From Massilia sp. IC2-477 (lineage in GTDB: Bacteria; Pseudomonadota; Gammaproteobacteria; Burkholderiales; Burkholderiaceae_D): 64,000 nt of DNA. The stretch spans positions 145,499-209,498 of the forward strand of contig NZ_JAJFEQ010000010.1 in NCBI RefSeq assembly GCF_020707265.1. Direction: 5' to 3'. A program made the translations under genes and the position numbers. Positions 57,392 through 64,000 of this stretch are shown one piece after another (position 1 is the first letter of the stretch; every line of letters starts with the position of its first letter). The notes below the pieces were generated by a model. The model had not been told where the DNA came from, did not search any database, and saw only the letters and a list, made by a program, of their open reading frames with translations.

Positions 57392-57802
57392 ATGCGATTG
57401 ATCCGGCAACTCACCCTGGCCGCCCTGCTCGGCGCCGCCAGCATCGCGGCATCCGCCGCGCCGAACCCGCTCAGCGTCCACGTGCTCGATTTGCAGAGCG
57501 GCCAGCCGACGGCCGGCATCCGGGTGACGCTGGAGCAGCGCGAGGGCGCCGGATGGCGCGAACTGGCAAGCGGGGTAACCGATGCGCAGGGCCGCATCCA
57601 GGCCCTGTATCCGGAAAACGGCAAGCTGGCGGCGGCCGACTACCGTATCGTCTTCCAGACCGGCGAACACTACAAGCGCCGGGGACAGGCCACGTTCTTC
57701 CCGCGCATCCCGGTCGAATTCACCGTGGACGCGCCGGCGCAGCACTACCATATTCCGCTGCTGCTGAGCCCCTTCGGCTATTCGACCTACCGGGGCAACT
57801 GA
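57392..57802 (+). CDS. uraH: hydroxyisourate hydrolase, periplasmic (transthyretin-like)
   Basis: The enzyme opens 5-hydroxyisourate in urate breakdown. The 136-residue product has a signal peptide (about 1-23), then LSVHVLDLQSGQPTAG, GRIQALYP, the FFPRIPVEFTV strand and the C-terminal HYHIPLLLSPFGYSTYRGN. The last residues are YRGN, where the family usually has YRGS or YRGT. The ATG at 57392 has AGGAG upstream. Its divergence from hprR and a signal peptide match E. coli HiuH (YedX). Confidence 0.92.
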   Translation: MRLIRQLTLAALLGAASIAASAAPNPLSVHVLDLQSGQPTAGIRVTLEQREGAGWRELASGVTDAQGRIQALYPENGKLAAADYRIVFQTGEHYKRRGQATFFPRIPVEFTVDAPAQHYHIPLLLSPFGYSTYRGN

Positions 57803-57805
57803 GGC

Positions 57806-58972
57806 TTACAGTTCGCCGTAGGAGTGCAGCCCGGACAGGAACATGTTCACGCCCAGGAAGGCGAAGGTCGTCACCAGGAGGCCCACCACCGACCACCAGG
57901 CGGCCACGCGGCCGCGCAGGCCCGACATGAGGCGCATGTGCAGCCAGGCCGCATAGTTCAGCCAGACGATCAGGGCCCAGGTTTCCTTCGGGTCCCAGGA
58001 CCAGTAGCCGCCCCAGGCCTCGGCAGCCCACAGGGCGCCAAGGATGGTGGCGACGGTGAAGAAGGCGAAGCCGACCGAGATCGACTTGTACATCACGTCG
58101 TCCAGCACCTCGAGGCTTGGCAAGCGGTCGGCCAGGATGCCGTGCGATTTGAGCAGGTAGGCGGTGCCGACCATGGCGGCCAGCGCGAAGGTGCCGTAGC
58201 CGATGAAGTTGGCCGGCACGTGGATCTTCATCCACCAGCTCTGCAACGCGGGGACGAGCGGCTGGATCTGGGCGGCGTCGCGCGACACCGTGTACCACAG
58301 CAGGAAGGCCACCGCGGCGGCGATGATGAGCAGCACGAAGGGGCCCAGCTGGCGGGTTGCATAGCGCCCTTCGTAGTACAGGTAGAACATCGCCGTGATC
58401 AGCGAGAACAGGATGAACACTTCATACAGGTTCGACACCGGGATGTGGCCGACGTCCGGCCCCATCAGGTAGGACTCGAACCAGCGCACCATCATGCCGA
58501 CCCAGCCCAGCACCACGGCCGCCCAGCACAGCTTGCTGCCGACGGAGCCGCCGAAGTTCGACCTGCCGGCCAGGCCCACCCAGTAGAAGACGGTCGAGAA
58601 CACGAACAGCGCGCTCATCCACAGGATGGCGGACTGGCTCGACAGCATGTACTTCAGGAAGAATTTCTGGTTGGCCGCATCGATGGCCCCACCGTACAGC
58701 GAGATCGCCCACAGCGACAGCACGGCCACCAGCGGAATCAGCCAGCGCACCGGCTTCCAGTGCCAGCCCAGCAGCGCGAAGGTTGGCGCGCTCAGGACCA
58801 GGATCACCTGCTCGTAGATGTCCATGTGGTGGGCGTAGCGGTTCAGCGCGAACAGCGCCGCCGCCAGCAAGCCGGCGCCGAACAGCCAGTCGATCGCGTT
58901 CAGGCTGCGGAAGAAACCCGGCTGCTGGACATAGGCCTTGGTCTGGCCGGTGGATGCTTGCGACAGTTCCAT
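57806..58972 (-). CDS. ccsB: System II cytochrome c biogenesis protein CcsB (CcsA/ResC-type)
   Basis: The 388-residue membrane protein has about eight transmembrane segments and the heme-handling motif WGGYWSWDPKE. Flanking His occur in KIHVPANFIGYG and in the helix AAWLHMRLM. With ResB it moves heme to the periplasm and attaches it to apocytochromes c. It lies 21 bp after resB and ends 3 bp from the convergent uraH. Confidence 0.95.
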   Translation of the reverse strand: MELSQASTGQTKAYVQQPGFFRSLNAIDWLFGAGLLAAALFALNRYAHHMDIYEQVILVLSAPTFALLGWHWKPVRWLIPLVAVLSLWAISLYGGAIDAANQKFFLKYMLSSQSAILWMSALFVFSTVFYWVGLAGRSNFGGSVGSKLCWAAVVLGWVGMMVRWFESYLMGPDVGHIPVSNLYEVFILFSLITAMFYLYYEGRYATRQLGPFVLLIIAAAVAFLLWYTVSRDAAQIQPLVPALQSWWMKIHVPANFIGYGTFALAAMVGTAYLLKSHGILADRLPSLEVLDDVMYKSISVGFAFFTVATILGALWAAEAWGGYWSWDPKETWALIVWLNYAAWLHMRLMSGLRGRVAAWWSVVGLLVTTFAFLGVNMFLSGLHSYGEL

Positions 58973-58993
58973 CTTGGTCTCCTTGCCGCGGCA

Positions 58994-61087
58994 TCAAGCC
59001 GGCTGCGGCAGTTTTTCTTTCAAATCGTCGAATTCGCGCTCGAAGTCGAGGGTCTTGCGCTGGGTGCTCATGGCCATCAGCGCATGCGCGCCGTCGGCGC
59101 TATCGCGCACCCACACCCACATGCGCCGCTCACGAATATAAAACATTGCGAACACGCCCGCCACCAGCAGCAGGCAGCCGAGGTAGACAATGCCCTTGCC
59201 CGGCGAGCGGGTCAACTGCAGCACCGAGGCCTTGACCTCCTCGAATTCTTCCAGCTGCAGGAATACCGGGGCGCCGTAGAACACGCTGTCCGACAGCGCA
59301 TTGGTGGCCAGCTGCAGGTAGCGGCCGTGGGTTTCGGTCGGTGCGACTTCCGGCAGCCCGGCGCGCACGTTGGCGGCCTGCCACAGCTCCCACAGGGAGC
59401 CGTTGAGCATCTTCATGAAGATGTTGGCGGCCTTTTCCTGGTCCGCGGCCGGGATCTTTTCCAGGAACTGCGACACGCCCATGAAGCCGCCACGGCCGCC
59501 CTCCCCGGCGAAAATCGCCAGGGTGCGCGCCGCCGATTCTTCCAGCTGGCTCGTGAGTTCGCCCTGGGTGCGCTGTTCCGGCCCCAGCGCGCGCCCTGCG
59601 TAGCGCCTGGCCGCCTCCTGCCGCAGCACGGGATCAGCCAGGGCCGCGCGCAGGCGCATCCAGGTGCGCACGCTGTACTCGTCGTCGGCCGGGATGCGCA
59701 GGAAGCTGAAGTTTTCCGACGGATTGCTGCGCACGCCGGCCAGGTAGACCTGAACGCCTTCGAGCGTCACCGGCTGCATGTAGTTCAGGAATTCGCGCGC
59801 CTGGCCGGTCTTGTCGCGCAGCTTGTACTGCACGCTGGGTCCGACGTTTTTCAAGTCATTGGTATCGGCGATCTTCGCCGCCGAGCCGGATGCCTTGCCG
59901 AGGGTGGCCGCGAACTGTTCGTTGAACGAAGTGTTCTTGGCCACCGCACGCGCATCCTGGCCGGCGGCGACGTTCTCGACGTTGAAGGGACGGAAGCCCG
60001 ACCACTCCACCGACCAGGTCTCGCCGCCCTGCTTCAGTTCGGTGGCCGAGCCGACCGTGCCAGCGATCTGGAAAGGCTTGTCGCCGGTACCGCTCATCGG
60101 GAAGCCAGTGAGCTTGAGCTTGCTGCCGCCATCCTCGAAGCTGGACTGGTAGACCGCCACGCCCTTGTAGATCAGCGGGTGGTTGACCTTGATGGTGGCC
60201 GGGAAGGTCTTGCCGGTTTCCGGGTCGTGCACGATCACGTCGCTGGCGAACAGCTTGGGCATGCCGGTCGAGTAGAAATCGATATGGAATTTCTTCAGCT
60301 GGATCGAGAACGGCAGTTCCTGCACCAGGACGCCCGAGGCTTGCGGGAGCAGCGCGGTATTGCTGGTCTGGCCCTCGGCAATCAGGGTATTGCCGCGGAA
60401 GGTCGGGTTCGAGACACTGAGGCGGTGCTGGGCTGGGATGTCGGCGATCACGCCGCTGCCGCCGAAAGGCGTCTTGCCCAGGAACCACTGCTGGAACTTG
60501 ACCGGCAGTTCGGAATCGAGCATGCCGCCCAGCAGGATCACGATGATGGAGGTGTGCGCGAAGATGTAGCCGAACTTGTTGCCGGCGCCCTTCTTGGCCG
60601 CCACCAGGATCCCCTTGTCCTTCTCGACTAGTTTCACCGCGTAACCGGCGTGACGCAGGCGCTCGGCGGTCTGGCCGGCCAGCTGGGTGCGATCCAGCCG
60701 CGCTTCCCATTCGAGCTTGTGGTGGAAGTTGCGCAGCGACTCTTCGCGCACGTTCTCGCGCCAGCTGCGCATGTCGCGGATCATCTTCGGCGCATTGCGC
60801 ACCACGCACAGGGCGGTGGACACGATTAGAATGACCAGGATCAGCAGGAACCACCAGCTCGAGTACACGCTGTACAGGCCGAGCTTGGCGAAGACCTCGA
60901 ACCAGAACGGCCCGAACTGGTTCACGTAGTTCGGCATCGGCTCGTTCTGCTTGAGCACGGTGCCGATGACCGAGGCGATCGCGACGATCGTCAACAGGCT
61001 GATGGCGAAGCGCATCGAGGACACCAGCTCGACCGCTTCGGCGAACCCGCGGCGGCGGGTGTTCAGTTCAATTCCGGTGGTACTCAT
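58994..61087 (-). CDS. resB: cytochrome c biogenesis protein ResB
   Basis: The 697-residue product has transmembrane helices near residues 26-42, 83-103, 173-192 and 640-660. A large periplasmic domain between the last two has GVAVYQSSFEDGGSKLKL and FRGNTLIAEGQTSNTALL. It is the ResB/Ccs1 half of the System II heme lyase with CcsB. It lies downstream of the cytochrome c4 gene, though a repeat pair occupies the 173-bp gap. Confidence 0.95.
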   Translation of the reverse strand: MSTTGIELNTRRRGFAEAVELVSSMRFAISLLTIVAIASVIGTVLKQNEPMPNYVNQFGPFWFEVFAKLGLYSVYSSWWFLLILVILIVSTALCVVRNAPKMIRDMRSWRENVREESLRNFHHKLEWEARLDRTQLAGQTAERLRHAGYAVKLVEKDKGILVAAKKGAGNKFGYIFAHTSIIVILLGGMLDSELPVKFQQWFLGKTPFGGSGVIADIPAQHRLSVSNPTFRGNTLIAEGQTSNTALLPQASGVLVQELPFSIQLKKFHIDFYSTGMPKLFASDVIVHDPETGKTFPATIKVNHPLIYKGVAVYQSSFEDGGSKLKLTGFPMSGTGDKPFQIAGTVGSATELKQGGETWSVEWSGFRPFNVENVAAGQDARAVAKNTSFNEQFAATLGKASGSAAKIADTNDLKNVGPSVQYKLRDKTGQAREFLNYMQPVTLEGVQVYLAGVRSNPSENFSFLRIPADDEYSVRTWMRLRAALADPVLRQEAARRYAGRALGPEQRTQGELTSQLEESAARTLAIFAGEGGRGGFMGVSQFLEKIPAADQEKAANIFMKMLNGSLWELWQAANVRAGLPEVAPTETHGRYLQLATNALSDSVFYGAPVFLQLEEFEEVKASVLQLTRSPGKGIVYLGCLLLVAGVFAMFYIRERRMWVWVRDSADGAHALMAMSTQRKTLDFEREFDDLKEKLPQPA

Positions 61088-61144
61088 GTTCTATCTCTAC
61101 AACGCCCGTGAAACTCAGCAAATCCGCTAGAGCATACCGCAGTT

Positions 61145-61250
61145 GTAGGGTGGGCGGGTCTCCCGCCCACGCGGTGATAGGTAGGGGATGATGTGTCGCG
61201 CCAATGCTGGCGGGAGTTGAACGCGTGGGCGGGAAACCCGCCCACCCTAC
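61145..61250. repeat. GTAG-type REP pair, inverted
   Basis: The left unit is GTAGGGTGGGCGGG-TCT-CCCGCCCACGCGG and the right unit is its mirror, ending CCCACCCTAC at 61250. The centres carry GGG/CCC where other copies have GGC/GCC, a compensated change that keeps the stem. It lies between cytochrome c4 and resB. Confidence 0.9.
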
Positions 61251-61260
61251 GAAGCGCTGC

Positions 61261-61926
61261 TTACTTCAGGCCCGCGATATAGTCCGACACCGCCTTCATT
61301 TCTTCCGGCGACATGCGCTGCGCGAGCGTGGTCATCTGGATGCTGTTCTTGCGGGTGCCGTTCTTGAAGGCGTCCAGCTGGGCATAGGTGTAGTCCTGGT
61401 GCTGGCCCGACAGGCGCGGGTACTGGGCCGGGATGCCGTTGGCGGTGGCGCCGTGGCAGCTGGCGCAGGCGGCGACGCCCTTCTCGGCGATGCCGCCGCG
61501 GTAGATCTTGCGGCCCAGCTCGACGGTGTCCTTGTTCTTGGCGGCGCCGGCTTTGGGTTTCTGTGTCGACAGATAGGCGGCGATGTTGCGCTTCTCGTCG
61601 TCCGTCAGCATCTTGGCGTAGGTCGTCATGATCGGCTGCTGGCGGTTCGGGGTGGTGAAGTCGACCAGCTGCTTGTGGGTGTAGGCATCGATCTGGCCGG
61701 CCAGCTTCGGGTTGGCGACGATGGTCGAGTTACCGGCGGCGCCGTGGCAGGACATGCAGGCGGGCAGGCCGCGCGCGGCGTCGCCCGAATCGTAAAGGGT
61801 TCCACCCTTGGCCGGGTCGGCCTTGGCGACGGCAGTGTGCGGAGCATCGGCGGCGGACACGGTAGCGCCCAGGGCCAGGCTTGCAACCAGCAAGGACTTC
61901 AAAAGCGGAAACGTCAAACGATTCAT
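61261..61926 (-). CDS. diheme cytochrome c4
   Basis: The 221-residue product has a signal peptide (ending VSAADA) and two class I cytochrome domains with heme sites CMSCH (about 57-61) and CASCH (about 148-152). Distal Met ligands lie in QPIMTTYAKML and SIQMTTLAQRM. It is a periplasmic electron carrier to terminal oxidases. It lies upstream of the resB-ccsB maturation genes and diverges from engB, a common order in Burkholderiales. Confidence 0.94.
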   Translation of the reverse strand: MNRLTFPLLKSLLVASLALGATVSAADAPHTAVAKADPAKGGTLYDSGDAARGLPACMSCHGAAGNSTIVANPKLAGQIDAYTHKQLVDFTTPNRQQPIMTTYAKMLTDDEKRNIAAYLSTQKPKAGAAKNKDTVELGRKIYRGGIAEKGVAACASCHGATANGIPAQYPRLSGQHQDYTYAQLDAFKNGTRKNSIQMTTLAQRMSPEEMKAVSDYIAGLK

Positions 61927-62084
61927 TCAAGCACCCTGAAAAAGTCAAAAACAGATTTTGGAATTTACAGTGAAACAGTGCAGCGGCCTTACTGGTGCTC
62001 CCCGGGGGAGCATCGATCAACCCCTTATTGTACAATAGCTTTGTTTCCGTATCGCCATTCCGTTGTCATTTAAACCTTCCCCTT

Positions 62085-62798
62085 ATGTCCAAACTTTGGC
62101 AAGCCCGGTTCTTCACGACCGTTAACCAGTTGCGCGATCTCCCGGGCACCCAGGTTCCCGAAATCGCCTTCGCCGGGCGCTCGAACGCGGGCAAATCCAC
62201 GGCGATCAATATTCTCACCAACCAGAAGGGCCTGGCCTTCGCGTCCAAGACGCCCGGCCGCACCCAGCACATCAACTATTTCTCGATCGGCGGCGCCCAC
62301 GTGGGCCAGCACCGCAAGGATCCGACCATCGTCGAGGAAATCCAGGCCCTGCTGGTCGACCTGCCGGGCTACGGCTATGCCGAAGTGTCGGGCACGGCCA
62401 AGCTGCACTGGCAGAAACTGCTGGGCGACTACGTCCAGCGCCGCGAACAGCTTGCCGCGCTGATCCTGATCATGGACTCGCGCCGCCCCTTCACCGACCT
62501 CGACGTCCAGATGCTGGAATGGTTCGCCCCGACCGGCAAGCCGATCCACTGCATCCTGACCAAGGCCGACAAGCTCAACCAGAACGAAAAGACCAACGCC
62601 CTGCGCCAGGCGCGGCAAATCCTCGACAGCTATGTCGACGAGGAAGGCGAAGGCTTCCCCTTCACCGTGCAGCTGTTCTCGGCCCTCAAGCGCATCGGCA
62701 TCGAGGAAGCGGACGCCAAGATCCTCGAGCTGCTCGGCCTGGACCAGGACGACGACGCGCCGGACGCCGACACGGACGAAGATTCGGATTCGGAATAA
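62085..62798 (+). CDS. engB: ribosome biogenesis GTP-binding protein EngB (YihA/YsxC)
   Basis: The 237-residue GTPase helps large-subunit assembly. It has G1 AGRSNAGKSTAINIL, G2 SKTPGRTQHINYF, G3 LVDLPGYGYAEVS, G4 LTKADKLN and a G5 Ser-Ala in QLFSALKR. The C-terminus is an acidic tail of Asp and Glu, longer than in E. coli. The ATG at 62085 (MSKLWQARF) is the family start; an upstream GTG frame is not conserved. It is followed 33 bp later by hemB. Confidence 0.95.
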   Translation: MSKLWQARFFTTVNQLRDLPGTQVPEIAFAGRSNAGKSTAINILTNQKGLAFASKTPGRTQHINYFSIGGAHVGQHRKDPTIVEEIQALLVDLPGYGYAEVSGTAKLHWQKLLGDYVQRREQLAALILIMDSRRPFTDLDVQMLEWFAPTGKPIHCILTKADKLNQNEKTNALRQARQILDSYVDEEGEGFPFTVQLFSALKRIGIEEADAKILELLGLDQDDDAPDADTDEDSDSE

Positions 62799-62831
62799 TC
62801 CCGGGTTTGCCGGGACAACATTGGAACTGAC

Positions 62832-63839
62832 ATGACCATCATCACTCCCGCCACCTACCCTGCCGCCCGCATGCGCCGCATGCGCCGCGATCCATTCTCG
62901 CGCGCCCTGATGCGCGAAAACGTCGTCACCCCCGCGGACCTGATCTACCCGGTCTTCATCCTTGACGGCGAGAACCAGCGCCAGCAGGTGGCCTCGATGC
63001 CGGGCGTGGAGCGCGTCTCGGTCGACCTGCTGCTGAAGGTCGCTGAAGAGGCTGTGGCATTGGGCATTCCGATGCTGGCCCTGTTCCCGGTGGTGGACGC
63101 GTCGCTGAAAACCTACGATGGCGTGGAAGCCACCAACCCGGAAGGCCTGGTGCCGCGCGCCGTGCGCGAACTGAAGAAGCGCTTCCCGGAACTGGGCATC
63201 ATGACCGACGTCGCGCTGGACCCGTACACGACCCACGGCCAGGACGGCCTGCCGGACGAGAACGGCTACATCGTCAACGAAAAGACCATCGAGATGCTGA
63301 TCCGCCAGTCGCTGGCCCAGGCCGAAGCCGGCGTGGACGTGGTGGCGCCTTCGGACATGATGGACGGCCGCATTGGTGCCATCCGCAACGCGCTGGAAGC
63401 GAACGGCCACATCCACACTCGCATCATGGCCTACTCGGCCAAGTACGCCTCCGCGTTTTACGGTCCGTTCCGCGACGCGGTCGGCTCGGCGGCGAATCTC
63501 GGCAAGGCGGACAAGAACACCTACCAGATGGATCCGGGCAACAGCGACGAAGCCCTGCGCGAAGTGGCGCTCGACCTGGCCGAAGGCGCCGACATGGTGA
63601 TGGTCAAGCCGGGCATGCCCTACCTGGACGTGGTGCGCCGCGTGAAGGACGAGTTCAAGGTGCCGACCTTTGCCTACCAGGTCAGCGGCGAGTACGCGAT
63701 GCTCAAGGCGGCGGCGCAGAACGGCTGGCTGGATCATGACAAGGTCATGATGGAGTCGATGATGGCATTCAAGCGTGCCGGCGCAGATGGGGTGCTGACC
63801 TATTTTGCGTTGGAAGTCGCGCGGAAGTTAAAGGCTTGA
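62832..63839 (+). CDS. hemB: delta-aminolevulinic acid dehydratase (porphobilinogen synthase)
   Basis: HemB joins two 5-aminolevulinates into porphobilinogen for heme. The 335-residue product has RRMRRDPFSRALMRENVVTP in its N-terminal arm. The Schiff-base lysines lie in MAYSAKYASAFYGPFRDA and MVKPGMPYLD, with DMMDGRIGAIR between. The metal-binding region DVALDPYTTHGQDG lacks the Cys triad of zinc enzymes, so it is the magnesium/potassium-type. It ends 34 bp before an IS3 element. Confidence 0.97.
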   Translation: MTIITPATYPAARMRRMRRDPFSRALMRENVVTPADLIYPVFILDGENQRQQVASMPGVERVSVDLLLKVAEEAVALGIPMLALFPVVDASLKTYDGVEATNPEGLVPRAVRELKKRFPELGIMTDVALDPYTTHGQDGLPDENGYIVNEKTIEMLIRQSLAQAEAGVDVVAPSDMMDGRIGAIRNALEANGHIHTRIMAYSAKYASAFYGPFRDAVGSAANLGKADKNTYQMDPGNSDEALREVALDLAEGADMVMVKPGMPYLDVVRRVKDEFKVPTFAYQVSGEYAMLKAAAQNGWLDHDKVMMESMMAFKRAGADGVLTYFALEVARKLKA

Positions 63840-63882
63840 TTGGCTTTCAGCAGAAATGAAAACGGCGCTCAATTGAACTGAC

Positions 63883-63916
63883 CCCCAAAAGTTGGACACA
63901 ACTTTTGGGGTTTTTT
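63883..63916 (+). terminator. terminator-like hairpin at the IS end
   Basis: CCCCAAAAGTTG (63883-63894), loop GACA and CAACTTTTGGGG (63899-63910) form a perfect 12-bp stem followed by TTTTTT. It overlaps the IS terminal repeat and would stop transcripts entering from hemB. Confidence 0.8.
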
Positions 63917-63917
63917 C

Positions 63918-64000
63918 ATGACCAAGTACAGCGAGCAATTCAAGCTCGCGGTTGTCCAAGACTATCTAGCCGACAGCTCTATTGGGTATCGTGGGATCGC
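63918..64000 (+). CDS. IS3-family transposase OrfA, N-terminal part (cut by window edge)
   Basis: The 27 complete codons give MTKYSEQFKLAVVQDYLADS and then SIGYRGI. This matches the start of the helix-turn-helix OrfA of IS3-family transposases, which binds the element ends. It begins one base after the T run of the terminator-like hairpin, so it should have a very short leader or be read by coupling. The rest is outside the window. Confidence 0.85.
   Translation, partial: MTKYSEQFKLAVVQDYLADSSIGYRGI

Larger units (their letters stand above)
63874..64000 (+). mobile_element. left end of an IS3-family insertion sequence
   Basis: TGAACTGACCCCCAAAAGTT (from 63874) is the terminal repeat typical of IS3-family elements of the IS150-like group. 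It is followed at once by an orfA start. Only 127 bp are inside the window; the rest, with orfB and the right end, lies beyond it. Confidence 0.85.

Noticed and set aside
57824..60631. A 935-codon plus-strand frame across ccsB and resB
   Set aside because: It is antisense to two clear System II cytochrome c biogenesis genes and has shadow-frame composition.
19322..61250. CRISPR array from the recurring GC-rich palindromes
   Set aside because: Copies are kilobases apart, in inverted pairs and at gene ends. There are no regular spacers and no cas genes.

Overview
The window is a gene-dense, high-GC stretch of a chromosome. Gene order and protein sequences point to a betaproteobacterium of the Burkholderiales, most likely Oxalobacteraceae and Massilia-like. 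The evidence is the lolB-ispE-tRNA(Gln)-prs-rplY-pth run, mrcA divergent from pilMNOPQ, System II cytochrome c maturation (ResB/CcsB), the lpt-rpoN-hpf cluster with hprK-rapZ, and a subclass B3 metallo-beta-lactamase. The genus is an inference. Nearly all genes are housekeeping. There is no rRNA, CRISPR array, prophage or plasmid functions. One insertion sequence (IS3 family) begins at the right edge.

Layout. 1-4.5 kb holds accessory genes: the start of a MEDS-domain protein, a DinB-fold protein, a flavin monooxygenase divergent from its TetR regulator across twin perfect operators, a transglutaminase-like protein coupled to a small membrane protein, and a DUF5625-like exported protein. 4.5-10.5 kb holds yqaA, ilvA, queF, then ptsN-hprK-rapZ (nitrogen PTS and its kinase). 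10.6-17.2 kb (minus strand) is the envelope block kdsD-kdsC-lptC-lptA-lptB-rpoN-hpf plus a crotonase-family gene. 17.3-27.8 kb holds a Kef-type antiporter, a diguanylate cyclase, a MOSC protein, the B3 beta-lactamase, ychF, a degenerate GT51 protein, a patatin-like lipase and a DUF3857 transglutaminase. 27.8-34.2 kb (minus) is pth, rplY, prs, tRNA-Gln, ispE, lolB and a TPR lipoprotein. 34.3-38.4 kb is a MITE-like element and then mutM, a dynamin-like GTPase and mutY.

38.5-48.7 kb (minus) is pilM-N-O-P-Q, an Ig-like lipoprotein gene, a fused aroKB and dgt. 49-53.4 kb is mrcA, cyaY (minus), lptM and lysA. 53.5-57.8 kb is a redox-repair locus: msrQ, msrP, a two-component system that I assign to HprSR, and a divergent periplasmic uraH. 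57.8-64 kb is ccsB, resB and cytochrome c4 (minus), then engB and hemB, then the IS3 left end.

Functional themes. Lipopolysaccharide and outer-membrane building is spread over kdsD/C, lptCAB, lptM and lolB. Type IV pilus assembly is pilMNOPQ. Oxidative-damage repair occurs twice: mutM/mutY for 8-oxoguanine, and msrPQ with hprSR for periplasmic methionine oxidation. Cytochrome and heme supply (hemB, resB, ccsB, cytochrome c4) is grouped at the right end.

Two families of short palindromic intergenic repeats recur. One family starts with GTAG, the signature of REP elements mobilised by RAYT transposases, and in three places this GTAG supplies the TAG stop codon of the adjacent gene. Other notable points are the dynamin gene translationally coupled to mutY, the aroK-aroB fusion, the Ig-like lipoprotein inserted between pilQ and aroK, and the HprSR/UraH/MsrPQ set with its sensor residues retained.
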